From Archivesica marissinica (Eukaryota > Mollusca > Bivalvia > Venerida > Vesicomyidae), in contig CM026390.1 of assembly GCA_014843695.1 (NCBI GenBank), positions 59,982,598 to 60,046,597 of the forward strand: a DNA stretch of 64,000 nucleotides, written 5' to 3'. A program made the translations under genes and the position numbers. Shown here piece by piece: positions 43,500 through 57,300 of the stretch. The notes beneath the pieces are model-generated. The model had not been told where the DNA came from, searched no databases, and saw nothing but the letters and a program-made list of their open reading frames with translations. Every line of letters begins with the position of its first letter. Positions within the stretch are counted from its first letter, which is position 1.

Positions 43500-45296
43500 T
43501 GATATATTGAATTGAATTGCTGTACACAATTATTCACATATTAACTAATGTTGCTAGCTAGGAACACACATGTACACAATAATTCCATATTAACTAATGT
43601 TGCTAGCTAGGAACACAAATGTACACAATAATTCACATATTAACTAATGTTGCTAGCTAGGAACACAAATGTACACAATAATTCCATATTAACTAATGTT
43701 GCTAGCTAGGAACACAAATGCACACAATAATTCACATATTAACTAATGTTGCTAGCTAGGAACACAAATGTACACAATAATTCACATATTAACTAATGTT
43801 GCTAGCTAGGAACACAAATGTACACAATAATTCCATATTAACTAATGTTGCTAGCTAGGAACACAAATGTACACAATAATTCCATATTAACTAATGTTGC
43901 TAGCTAGGAACACAAATGTACACAATAATTCCATATTAACTAATGTTGCTAGCTAGGAACACAAATGTACACAATAATTCCATATTAACTAATGTTGCTA
44001 GCTAGGAACACAAATGTACACAATAATTCACATATTAACTAATGTTGCTAGCTAGGAACACAAATGTACACAATAATTCCATATTAACTAATGTTGCTAG
44101 CTAGGAACACAAATGTACACAATAATTCCATATTAACTAATGTTGCTAGCTAGGAACACAAATGTACACAATAATTCACATATTAACTAATGTTGCTAGC
44201 TAGGAACACAAATGTACACAATAATTCACATATTAACTAATGTTGCTAGCTAGGAACACAAATGTACACAATAATTCACATATTAACTAATGTTGCTAGC
44301 TAGGAACACAAATGTACACAATAATTCACATATTAACTAATGTTGCTAGCTAGGAACACAAATGTACACAATAATTCACATATTAACTAATGTTGCTAGC
44401 TAGGAACACAAATGTACACAATAATTCACATATTAACTAATGTTGCTAGCTAGGAACACAAATGTACACAATAATTCACATATTAACTAATGTTGCTAGC
44501 TAGGAACACAAATGTACACAATAATTCCATATTAACTAATGTTGCTAGCTAGGAACACAAATGTACACAATAATTCCATATTAACTAATGTTGCTAGCTA
44601 GGAACACAAATGTACACAATAATTCACATATTAACTAATGTTGCTAGCTAGGAACACAAATGTACACAATAATTCACATATTAACTAATGTTGCTAGCTA
44701 GGAACACAAATGTACACAATAATTCACATATTAACTAATGTTGCTAGCTAGGAACACAAATGTACACAATAATTCACATATTAACTAATGTTGCTAGCTA
44801 GGAACACAAATGTACACAATAATTCCATATTAACTAATGTTGCTAGCTAGGAACACAAATGTACACAATAATTCCATATTAACTAATGTTGCTAGCTAGG
44901 AACACAAATGTACACAATAATTCCATATTAACTAATGTTGCAGCTAGGAACACAAATGTACACAATAATTCACATATTAACTAATGTTGCTAGCTAGGAA
45001 CACAAATGTACACAATAATTCACATATTAACTAATGTTGCTAGCTAGGAACACAAATGTACACAATAATTCCATATTAACTAATGTTGCTAGCTAGGAAC
45101 ACAAATGTACACAATAATTCACATATTAACTAATGTTGCCGCTAGGAACACAAATGTACACAATAATTCCATATTAACTAATGTTGCCGCTAGGAACACA
45201 AATGTACACAATAATTCCATATTAACTAATGTTGCCGCTAGGAACACAAATGTACACAATAATTCACATATTAACTAATGTTGCTAGCTAGGAACA
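43500..45296. repeat. 49/50-bp satellite, about 36 copies
   Basis: The monomer joins TTGCTAGCTAGGAACACAAA, TGTACACAATAATTC and CATATTAACTAATG. Two length variants differ by CCATAT against CACATAT and occur in runs. The last few units change to TTGCCGCTAGG. It starts just past the Tc1-like element. Confidence 0.95.
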
Positions 45297-46744
45297 AGTG
45301 TTATTGTTTTTGGCTGCGTCTCTCTGGATTTTGATGACACATTGTTCAATGAATAGATAAATATTAATGGTTGAACAGATAAAGCTTCCAATGTTTCACA
45401 AAAGAGCCCCATCTAGTAAAGAGTATCCCAAATATGTTAACAGTTTAACAATTTCATTTTCAGTGTCGCCTTACATAAATGTAACATTCCTCTTACTGCT
45501 AACGTCTAACTAATTTCAATTTTTCACAGTAGTATTTTATTATTGATAAACCCTTATTTAATTTATTTACATTGTCAGGAAAATATAACAATATCATCTA
45601 CGTATCATAAGATAAAAAGTTTGAACATTTTTATTTCAACACCCGCACAACCTTGCAACATAAATGTTTCTTCTAAATCATTTAATTACAAAGAAAAGAG
45701 AACAGGTGAGACAGTCGCCTTGGCGTACGCCTAGAATGTACAGATGAAACGTTCACTAAGCATAGTTTGTGTTTCAATTCTAGATTTCCAATTCGAATAA
45801 ATAGACCATGATGCGTACACCAATTTTTATCGTAGCCCATATATAATTAATTTTAATCAGATGCTTTCTCTCCCACATAGTCGAAAGCTTTAGTAAAGTC
45901 GCCAAAAAAATGAACCAATCGCTTTTTTGTTTTCATTTAGTAGACTGTATCACGCTAATGTAATACACAACTATTGACCATTTGTTCTCAATAATGAATA
46001 ATAAATATACATACTATTAACAGGGACCCTATGTTTATAGCAGTTACCATTATGTTATGTTATATATAGTCGGTTCAAAAGCTCACTCTGTTGCTATCTT
46101 TGTCGACTCAAAGTAAAATTTATCTTATCTTATCTCAAACCAGCTTGTGCTTCTACATATATTTGATGAGTCTGCCCATATATTTAGTCTTGTATTTAGC
46201 GTCATTGAAACTAACGTTCCCAGCGTACTCAAGAGTAGTATTCCCCTTTAGTTTTCCGAACGTTCTGAGTCACCTTTTTATGCAGTGGCACTATAAATGG
46301 CTTGGGAAATAGTCCATATTTAGGAGTTTCCTGACAAACTTATATAAGTAAGAAATAATATATTAGATCTCATAGTTTTAAAAAAAGAGTTTTTTTAAAA
46401 ATCTGTGTATGCTTCAAACATGAACTGACATTCACCACTAATAAATCTATCATTAAATATATAGTGTCATACTCCGGCTGAAACAATGTTGATTTAGGAT
46501 GCTACAGTACAGTCGACGCTATCATTATTACCAGGTTTCAGCCATTTATATCACATCTTTATTTCTTAGTGATACATTTAGTTCTGGTGTGTTCAATTTG
46601 TTTTATCGCCGACCGACCAGTCCTTGAATGTTAAGTTTAAGTAGCGAAAATGTAATTTCACTTTTCTCCTCTGCATCCTATGTTGAAGACTCCAACTGAA
46701 CAGCACTCTGCTCGCTGCGCACCTGTCTGGGTACCAATTCCGAA
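45297..46744. other. intergenic between satellites
   Basis: No gene recognised. The retroelement-like tail with ATCTTATC repeats at 46102-46134 is the only repeat noted. Confidence 0.4.
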
Positions 46745-46761
46745 TTGTCAATCGAGTGTAC

Positions 46762-47525
46762 CCCTAGTATTTCCAGTGGTTTATTTATAGAACTAGTACC
46801 TATAGTATCTCCAGTGGTTTATTTATAGAACTAGTACCTCTAGTATTTCCAGTGGTTTATTTATAGAACTAGTACCTCTAGTATCTCCAGTGGTTTATTT
46901 ATAGAACTAGTACCTCTAGTATCTCCAGTGGTTTATTTATAGAACTAGTACCTCTAGTAACTCCAGTGGTTTATTTATAGAACTAGTACCTCTAGTATCT
47001 CCAGTGGTTTATTTATAGAACTAGTACCTCTAGTATTTCCAGTGGTTTATTTATAGAACTAGTACCTCTAGTATCTCCAGTGGTTTATTTATAGACCTAG
47101 TACCTCTAGTATGTCCAGTGGTTTATTTATAGAACTAGTACCTCTAGTATATCCAGTGGTTTATTTATAGAACTAGTACCTCTAGTATCTCCAGTGGTTT
47201 ATTTATAGAACTAGTACCTCTAGTATCTCCAGTGGTTTATTTATAGAACTAGTACCTCCAGTATGTCCAGTGGTTTATTTATAGAACTAGTACCTCCAGT
47301 ATGTCCAGTGGTTTATTTATAGAACTAGTACCTCTAGTATATCCAGTGGATATTTATAGAACTAGTACCTCCAGTATGTCCAGTGGTCTATTTATAGAAC
47401 TAGTACCTCTAGTATATCCAGTGGTTTATTTATAGAACTAGTACCTCCAGTATGTCCAGTGGTTTATTTATAGAACTAGTACCTCTAGTATGTCCAGTGG
47501 TTTATTTATAGAACTAGTACCTCTA
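46762..47525. repeat. 38-bp satellite, about 20 copies
   Basis: The monomer joins CTCCAGTGGTTTATTTATAG and AACTAGTACCTCTAGTAT. Later units substitute GTCCAG and CTCCAGTATG. Each unit holds CTATAAATAA on the minus strand, a MEF2 consensus match. Confidence 0.95.
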
Positions 47526-47625
47526 GGTGTACAGTTCACTGAACTTGTACTCGCTCACACAATGGATTGATTTGTGTTTTCTGTGAATTTATTTACATTT
47601 TTGGATTTACTAATATTATACAAAT

Positions 47626-47846
47626 TTATTTTAGCTCGATTGCGAAACAAGTTATTTCAATTTATAGTAATCACTCTCGAGACCTCATTCCTGATGGAAA
47701 CCTCGCCATGAAGGAGAGAGACGAGGCAGCATGGAATTTAAATGCCTTTCCTAAGGGCACAATCGTAACGGCTCCAGCGGGGCTCGAACTCCGGACCTTT
47801 CGCACATGAAGCGAATGCGCTTCCTCTGTGCTATACGCTATTGTAT
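47626..47846 (-). mobile_element. S2 SINE, minus strand
   Basis: Minus-strand GTGCGAAAGGTCCGGAGTTC, CCCTTAGGAAAGGCATTTAA and the tail TGCGAAACAAGTTA (as seen on the plus strand) are present. Confidence 0.85.
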
Positions 47847-47972
47847 TTACTGATAACACTTTCGCTTTGTTCTACCTAGAGGAGCACTAGCTCCTTAATT
47901 AGGGCCTTTTTTGGCCGTTGCCCCTGCTGCTCTATGAGGCTTCTATCTCTTGATGGGATTTTGAATTATTTG

Positions 47973-48475
47973 CTTCATGTATGTTTCACGTGAGCTCGTT
48001 TGTGCTTCCATGCATACACGTATTCATGTTTGCAATCGATCGTTACTCCACTCCAGTCCGTATTTATTTCTTGCCATGTGTACAACATTGTTTGGTTAAT
48101 GCTTTATATCGTTCTCCGCACGTATTGTTCGTGATTTCGTTTCTGTTATACACACGCAGATTACACAATTGCGTCACTCGAGGCTAGTATTGGACAGCAA
48201 GCAGCTTCACGGATGTTTCACGTGAGCTCGTTTGTGCTTCCATGCATACACTTATTCGTGTTTGCCATCGATCGTTACTCCACTCCAGTCCGTATTTATT
48301 TCTTGCAGGTGTACAACAAGTTTACAACATTGTTTGGTTTATGCTTTATATCGTTCTCCGCACGTATTGTTCGTGATTTCTTTTCTGTATACACACGCAG
48401 ATTACACAATTGCGTCACTCGAGGCTAGTATTTGACAGCAAGCAGCTTCACGGATGCTTCAGGTGAGCTCGTTTG
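47973..48475 (+). repeat. tandem duplication of about 232 bp with a partial third copy
   Basis: GTTTCACGTGAGCTCGTTTG through AATCGATCGTTACTCC-like sequence and GCGTCACTCGAGGCTAGTAT to AGCAAGCAGCTTCACGGATG occurs at about 47973-48210 and 48213-48455. A third unit starts at 48455 and breaks off. Confidence 0.85.
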
Positions 48476-48616
48476 TGTTTCTATGCCTTTACTTACAACA
48501 CGTGATGTAGTATTTGCACGGTTCGTTTACGTTTTACCCGACACGTGCGCTTTTGGTATTGTTTACACATACCGAACAGTATTCTGTGAATCGTTATGTG
48601 TTGTTGATGGCGGATC

Positions 48617-48905
48617 GGTTGTGTGTGTTTTACGTTTATTTATTGTCGCTACCGGTTTCCCATATGAGCGACGCCTCCTGAAGAGATTAGTCATTTTAGA
48701 TTTTTGGAGGATGGTGCAATGATACAGACAGGGACCCATTCCAGATTCTCCTCTGGTTCTTTTACGTGCACTGTGTAAAGCACCGACACGTCGGTTTAAA
48801 GTCCCATCTGAAAGACTGTTGAATTTTATTAGGGTCAGACGGGGGATCGAACCTGCGATCCCTGGACTACCAATCCAGCGTGTTACCACTGGACTACAGA
48901 TCCGT
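48617..48905 (-). mobile_element. S3 SINE, minus strand
   Basis: Minus strand: GGATCTGTAGTCCAGTGG, GCTGGATTGGTAGTCC, CAGGTTCGATCCCCCGTC, AAAGAACCAGAGGAGAATC, tail CGACAATAAATAAACG. Confidence 0.85.
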
Positions 48906-49017
48906 CCGTCTGTAAGACGATAATTTTCTTATACTGCCACCATTTATACTGAAGGCAACGTTCCCTTTGTGATCAACTTCGACAAAGTACGTTGAAAGGG
49001 CGCTTATGATTTGTTTA

Positions 49018-49822
<805 letters not shown>

Positions 49823-49924
49823 GAGATACGGGCCTACGAATAACTCATCCCAAAATGGTATTGTACATCCAGTTAATTATTCTCTCACATGGTTTGTTGA
49901 ATGAAGACATGGAACGGCCCTAAC

Positions 49925-50505
49925 TCTTTTGACCTGAATGTTGACCTTGATACTTTGACCCTGAATGTTGACCTTGATACTTTGACCCTGAATGTTGACC
50001 TTGATACTTTGACCTTGCATGTTGACCTTGATATTTTGACCCTGAATGTTGACCTTGATACTTTGACCCTGAATGTTGACCTTGATACTTTGACCCTGAA
50101 TGTTGACCTTGATAATTTGACCCTGAATGTTGACCTTGATACTTTGACCCTGCATGTTGACCTTGATACTTTGACCATGCATGTTGACCTTGATACTTTG
50201 ACCCTGAATGTTGACCTTGATACTTTGACCCTGAATGTTGACCTTGATACTTTGACCCTGAATGTTGACCTTGATACTTTGACCCTGAATGTTGACCTTG
50301 ATACTTTGACCCAGCATGTTGACCTTGATACTTTGACCCTGCATGTTGACCTTGATACTTTGACCCTGGATGTTGACCTTGATACTTTGACCCCTGAATG
50401 TTGACCTTGATACTTTGACCCTGAATGTTGACCTTGATACTTTGACCTTGATACTTTGACCCTGAATGTTGACCTTGATACTTTGACCCTGAAGGTTGAC
50501 CTTGG
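49925..50505. repeat. 27-bp satellite, about 21 copies
   Basis: Monomer GTTGACCTTGATACTTTGAC followed by CCTGAAT. Because 27 is a multiple of 3, several frames stay open. Each unit contains TTGACCTTGA, whose reverse complement TCAAGGTCAA is the NR5A/ERR extended half-site. Confidence 0.95.
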
Positions 50506-50609
50506 CACACCTCGTCTTCTTGTGGTGATCATGTGTACATAGTTATTGTCTGACCGGCTGGCCCTAGTAATATTAGCAGCATTTCCGAGTGTACTGTTAA
50601 CCTAGTTCT

Positions 50610-50720
50610 CGTGCAGGTGCTTTACACTGTGTATTTGAAAGAACCAGAGGAGACTCTGGAATGGGTCTCTGTCTATATCACTGCACTATTCTCAAACATT
50701 TACAGTGACTAATCTCTTCA
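50610..50720 (+). mobile_element. S3 SINE middle fragment
   Basis: GTGCAGGTGCTTTACACTGT, AAAGAACCAGAGGAGACTC and TGACTAATCTCTTCAGGAG match the S3 body. Confidence 0.7.
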
Positions 50721-50887
50721 GGAGTCATCGCATGTGCACCCGGTGTTGACTATAGATAGACGCAAAGAAACAGTTATTTCAAAATCCGTCCATGGACACA
50801 CTAAAATATGGAACAGACATAACTAGGATCTATTTGCGTTTAAGCTTAAATTTGACAATGATACTTGGGCTTGTGACCTAAAAAATA

Positions 50888-51108
50888 AACAAATTTAGTT
50901 TAGCTCGATTGCGAAGCAAGTTCTTACAACTTATATTAATCACTATCGAGACCTCTTTCCTGATGGACCCCATCGCCATGAGGGAGAGAGAAGAGGCAAC
51001 GTGGAATTAAATGCCTTGCCTAAGGGCAAATTCGTAACGGCTTCTGCGGGGTTCGAACTCCGGACCTTTCGCATCTGAAGATAACGCACTACCACTGCGC
51101 TATCACGA
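50888..51108 (-). mobile_element. S2 SINE, minus strand
   Basis: Minus strand: GCGAAAGGTCCGGAGTTCGA, CCCTTAGGCAAGGCATTTAA and CTTGCTTCGCAATCGAGC are recognisable. Confidence 0.85.
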
Positions 51109-51479
51109 TTTCCACGACTTGTGATCTGTCTATTGAACACGACATAGAGTAACCATGGTAACCATTTATTTGAAATGTGCCCATGGAAACTACTGATTTA
51201 GAGGGGACACACAAAATAAGAACAGAATAGAACAAATGTTTATTTCTGACGTATACACTATCAAATTTACATAACATGCATGCCTTTGATCCGTATCTAT
51301 AACCTTCACAATGGACGGGAGACGTGGGTCGTATACTCGACACGTCATGTTCTCTCGGAGATCATTTGTGACGTTAATTTGAATTGGTGGATAACAAGAA
51401 CATAATATTATATTACATATTTATAAACTATTACATTTAAATATGTAAAAAAGGACCATTGAAAACTCGCTCTGCATAA

Positions 51480-51885
51480 ACACACTCGGTATTGAGTGAA
51501 TGTATATACATTATAAAGTGCCTAATTTAGTAATTAAATGCAAACATGGTGACAATAACATGAAACCCTGTCCAACATAATAGCATATACAACATCCCTG
51601 CTGGAACATCCGCGAATCATATGGGAACCAATTATTGTTGGGAGAATATTAACTACGTAAATAGATTGACCTGGCCATTTCTGGATTCCAGCTCAAGCCT
51701 GTATTTCTATGCGCATACCAGTGCAAGTTTGGGACTAGTTCCCTGAAAACAATTGGACAATTGTAATACCTATAGTGCGAATCATCAGGCGACTCGTATG
51801 GGAACCAATTATTTGTTGGAGAATTTCAACTACTTTTAGCAGTAATTCTTATCACATAAATTCTCATTCGTCCAGAAAAGGTCCT
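51480..51885 (-). repeat. inverted copy of the 19.6-kb dispersed repeat
   Basis: Matches 19600-19965 in reverse orientation; see that entry for shared blocks. It contains an extra internal duplication around GGGAACCAATTATT (51622 and 51799). Confidence 0.75.
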
Positions 51886-52054
51886 AGAAAGGTCAAGAAA
51901 ATGTGACATAAGTATATATTTAATTCCATTGTTCCATGTTCCGCATATAGAGTATACCAATGTAACAGTGTACATAAGATTTATATGTATACAAATGGAA
52001 TGCACACAGTATTACTATAATACGTTTAGGATAACTTGACAGTGACGTCACTGT

Positions 52055-52160
52055 CCGCCTCTGTGGTCGAGTGGTTAAGGTCGCTGACGTGTATACCACT
52101 GTAACCTATCATCACTGAATGGTCACGGGTTCGAGCCCCGCTCAGGCTGTGTCTCATTTA
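52055..52160 (+). mobile_element. tRNA-derived SINE head, family S6
   Basis: GCCTCTGTGGTCGAGTGGTT, AAGGTCGCTGACGTG and B box CACGGGTTCGAGCCCCGC. A long variable insertion between the boxes rules out a normal tRNA. A related head is at 52750-52800 and a fuller one at 63598. Confidence 0.6.
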
Positions 52161-52345
52161 TATGAACAAGTTGGCAGTTTCTTACGGAGGTTGGTGCACC
52201 AAAGTACTGGTTAACCGTTGGAGCCTGCCCAGGAAATGACTTTATCTACAAACAATAGATCTAATGGTTTTACACAACACAATTTAACTACATGTGGTTT
52301 GATTTCATGAACATAAATAGAATCACCGACGATACGCAAGTCAGC

Positions 52346-52650
52346 AACAGACGGATCTGTAGTCCAGTGGTTAACACGTTGGACTGGTAATCCATGGATC
52401 GCAGGTTCGATCCCCCGTCTGACCCTAATACAATTAACAGTCTTTCAGATGGGACTTTAAACCGAGGTCTCGTGTCGATGCTTTACACTGTGTACGTCAA
52501 AGAACCAGAGGATATTCTGGAATGTGTCTCTGTCGGTATCATTGCACTATCCGCAAACAAATCTAAAATGACTAATCTCATCAGGAGGCGTCGCTCACAT
52601 TGGAATTGGAAACCGGTAGCGACGATAAATAAACGTAAACCACACACACC
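52346..52650 (+). mobile_element. S3 SINE, near-full copy
   Basis: GGATCTGTAGTCCAGTGGTT, GTTGGACTGGTAATCC, CGCAGGTTCGATCCCCCG, AAAGAACCAGAGGATATTC and the tail AGCGACGATAAATAAACG. Confidence 0.9.
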
Positions 52651-53155
52651 CAAGTAAGCTGGATAGCTTCCTTGCGTTTACGTGTATACGTTGGTGCGGA
52701 TCTGTCAACCATGTACTGTGTACTTATATTGGATGCGTTATTCTTCATTGTCGGCTTCCGTGCTCGAGTTGTTGAGGTCGCTGACTTGTATACCAATTTA
52801 ACATATCAAAGGTGGCAGTTTCAAAACGCCATATACAAAATCAACTATCTAGTCTTGTCATTTCTTTCGAACAAGACTTCTTATTCTGCAAGAATTCATC
52901 TTTTGATTATTTTATTAGCATTACTAATTTTGTAAAATTGCATGTACAAATATTACATTGGTTGTCTCTGTGGGGACAACTACTCCTATATTAAGTTCAC
53001 AATAAGATTGTACATAATTGCTATGTATTGGAAGTGATTTCTGTGAATATGTATATGTTACATTGAAAAACTAAACGGGGTTACCCAGTTATGGGGCCTC
53101 AAAAATAAAAGTTGGCAGTTTCTTACGGATGTTAGTGTACCAGGTACTGGTTGGT

Positions 53156-53395
53156 GTGGAAGTCGTGATAGCACAGTGGTAACGCGTTCGCTTCTGGTAC
53201 GAAATGTCTGGCGTTCGAGCCCCCTGAGGTCGTTACGATTGTGCCCTTAAACAGCAAGGCATTTAAAATCCACGTATGCCTCTTCTCTCTACCTCGTGGC
53301 GATGGATTCCACCAGGGATGAGGCCTCCAGAGTGATTAATATAAGAATTTGTTTCACTATGGAGCTAAAAATTAATTTGTATAAACTATGTACTG
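53156..53395 (+). mobile_element. S2 SINE
   Basis: GTGATAGCACAGTGGTAACG, GTTCGAGCCCC, AGCAAGGCATTTAAAATCC, GGGATGAGGCCTCCAGAGTG and TAATTTGTATAAAC. Near full length. Confidence 0.85.
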
Positions 53396-53464
53396 GTTAA
53401 CCTCTGAAGCCTGGCCATGGAAGGTGTTGTTAGGTAAACTGCCCGTCTGATTTCTCGATTCACT

Positions 53465-54055
53465 TTACATACATATACTAGAGGACAAAACGCACACTTA
53501 CATTATATGATTATTATTACATATACTAGAGGACAAAACGCACACTTACATTATATGATTATTATTACATATACTAGAGGACAAAACGCACACTTACATT
53601 ATATGATTATTATTACATATACTAGAGGACAAAACGCACACTTACATTATATGATTATTATTACATATACTAGAGGACAAAACGCACACTTACATTATAT
53701 GATTATTATTACATATACTAGAGGACAAAACGCACACTTACATTATATGATTATTATTACATATACTAGAGGACAAAACGCACACTTACATTACATGATT
53801 ATTATTACATATACTAGAGGACAAAACGCACACTTACATTATATGATTATTATTACATATACTAGAGGACAAAACGCACACTTACATTATATGATTATTA
53901 TTACATATACTAGAGGACAAAACGCACACCTACATTATATGAATATTATTACATATACTAGAGGACATAGAAAACGCACACCTACATTATATGAATATTA
54001 TTACATATACTAGAGGACAAAACGCACACTTACATTATATGATTATTATTACATG
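53465..54055. repeat. 48-bp satellite, 12 copies
   Basis: Monomer ACATATACTAGAGGACAAAA, CGCACACTTACATTATATGA, TTATTATT. Copies are almost identical, implying recent homogenisation. 48 is a multiple of 3, so it opens a false periodic reading frame on the plus strand. Confidence 0.97.
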
Positions 54056-54312
54056 AAAACGAAATACGAAGGATTCCATCAAAGATATATCGCACCTTTA
54101 TTACAAAACATAAACTGAACAACTAACAATATTCCAAAATGTTTAAAACTATGTATTTATATAGTTATTGTTTTTCATGTAAAAACACATTTATCCGAAG
54201 TGTGCGTGGTCTATGTGCGCTAGTATATAATACAATACATAACAATTTCAAGAAACTTAAAATAAAGGTAAAATAAATAAAATGCTTTGATGCCACTGGC
54301 ACCACGATAAAA

Positions 54313-57300
54313 TCATCGGTTGCATACATATGGCAGGACATTCATTGCGCCACCTACAAGGAATAAAACCCCAGCAACGACGAACGATAAATCGTAGCCC
54401 CCTGTCATATCCCGTATCCAACCTGAAAATTCAAATGTCATTCTCAGTAACCAGATATATTTAAGTACATTTGTAACATGATAATTAAAGAAAAAGGTGT
54501 TTATAATATTATCGTGTCACCTTTAAAAGGACACGAGACGCCTCTTTTTTATGAATATCAGTAAAAATAAAGTGTGAAGTATATTAGTGTTTGTTTATTA
54601 TAGTGTCACCCCTATTTAAAGGACCAGTCAGTTCTGACTTATAAGACACCTCTTTTTTATGAACATCAGTACTTCCCGAATCATATACTTGTATGCCAGG
54701 CGACAGAATGGTAGGGAATCGGTACCCATTATTTAACTAGCTAGCGGCTCACCAACCGGCCATATCAGAACGAATCCTGACGATATTCGAACCTTCGACC
54801 TCCTGCTCCGTAGGCGGATGCCTTAACCACTAGGCCACGGAGACCATGTCAATATATAGGACAGTAACAATAGTTATGTCACATGACCTAACTAAATACA
54901 CATCAACACGGTGTACCAAATCACGTGTAATACACATCAACACGGTGTACCAAAGCACGTGTAATACACATCAACACGGTGTACCAAATCAAGTGTAATA
55001 CACATCAACACGGTGTACCAAATCACGTGTAATACACATCAACACTGTGTACTAAATCACGTGTAATACACATCAACACGGTGTACCAATCCACGTGTAA
55101 TACATATCAACACGGTGTACCAAATCACGTGTAGTACACATCAACACTGTGCACTAAATCACGTGTAATACACATCAACACGGTGTACCAATCCACGTAT
55201 AATACACATCAACACGGTGTACCAAATCACGTGTAATACACATCAACGCGGTGTACCAAATCACGTGTAATACACATCAACACGGTGTACCAAATCACGT
55301 GTAATACACATCAACACGGTGTACCAAATCACATGTAATACACATCTACACGGTGTACCAAATCACCTGTAATACACATCAACACGGTGTACCAAATCAC
55401 ATGTAATACACATCAACACGGTGTACCAAATCACGTGTAATACACATCAACACGGTGTACTAAATCAAGTGTAATACACATCAACACGGTGTACCAAATC
55501 ACGTGTAATACACATCAACACGGTGTACCAAATCATGTATACTACACATCAACACGGTATACCAAATCACGTGTAATACACATCAACACGGTGTACCAAA
55601 TCACGTGTAATACACATCAACACGGTGTACCAAATCAAGTATAATACACATCAACACGGTGTACCAAATCACGTGTAATACACATCAACACGGTGTACCA
55701 AATCACGTGTAATACACATCAACACGGTGTACCAAATCACGTCTAATACACAGCAACACGGTGTACCAAACCACATGTAATACACATCAACACGGTGTAC
55801 CAAATCACGTGTAATACACATCAACACGGTGTACCAAATCACGTGTAATACACATCAACGCGGTGTACCATATCACGTGTAATACACATCAACGCGGTGT
55901 ACCATATCACGTGTAATACACATCAACACGGTGTACCAAATCACGTGTAATACACATCAACACGGTGTACCAAATCACGTGTAATACACATCAACACGGT
56001 GTACCAAATCACGTGTAATACACATCAACACGGTGTACCAAATCACGTGTAATACACATCAACACGGTGTACCAAATCACGTGTAATACACATCAACACG
56101 GTGTACCAAATCACATGTAATACACATCAACACGGTGTACCAAATCACCTGTAATACACATCAACACGGTGTACTAAATCACGTGTAATACACATCAACA
56201 CGGTGTACTAAATCAAGTGTAATACACATCAACACGGTGTACCAAATCACGTGTAAAACACATCAACACGGTGTACCAAATCAAGTATAATACACATCAA
56301 CACGGTGTACCAAATCACGTGTAATACACATCAACACGGTGTACCAAATCACGTCTAATACACAGCAACACGGTGTACCAAACCACATGTAATACACATC
56401 AACACGGTGTACCAAATCACGTGTAATACACATCAACACGGTGTACCAAATCACGTCTAATACACATCAACACGGTGTACCAAATCACGTCTAATACACA
56501 TCAACACGGTGTACCAAATCAAGTGTAATACACATCAACACGGTGTACCAAATCACATCTAATACACATCAACACGGTGTACCAAATCACGTGTAATACA
56601 CATCAACACGGTGTACCAAATCACGTGTAATACACAGCAACACGGTGTACTAAATCAAGTGTAATACACATCAACACGGTGTACCAAATCACGTCTAATA
56701 CACAGCAACACGGTGTACCAAACCACATGTAATACACATCAACACGGTGTACCAAATCAAGTGTAATACACATCAACACGGTGTACCAAATCAAGTGTAA
56801 TACACAGCAACACGGTGTACTAAATCACGTGTAATACACATCAACACGGTGTACCAAATCACGTGTAATACACATCAACACGGTGTACCAAATCACGTCT
56901 AATACACATCAACACGGTGTACCAAATCAAGTGTAATACACATCAACACGGTGTACCAAATCAAGTGTAATACACAGCAACACGGTGTACTAAGTCACGA
57001 GTAATACACATCAACACGGTGTACCAAATCACGTCTAATACACATCAACACGGTGTACCAAATTAAGTGTAATACACATCAACACGGTGTACCAAATCAC
57101 GTCTAATACACATCAACACGGTGTACCAAATCAAGTGTAATACACAGCAACACGGTGTACCAAATCACGTGCAATACACATCGACACGGTGTACCAAATC
57201 ACGTGCAATACACATCGACACGGTGTACCAAATCACGTGTAATACACATCAACACGGTGTACCAAATCACGTGTAACACAACAGCTATTAAAGGAACGTC

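Noticed and set aside
43500..45296. Centromeric satellite
   Set aside because: Short array next to genes and other unrelated arrays; nothing in this window shows centromere function.
49877..50532. Several overlapping frames of 155-215 aa with 9-residue repeats
   Set aside because: Product of the 27-bp satellite on both strands.
53507..54013. 168-aa frame with a perfect 16-residue repeat
   Set aside because: Product of the 48-bp satellite; unit length divisible by 3 keeps one frame open. Nothing conserved outside the repeat.
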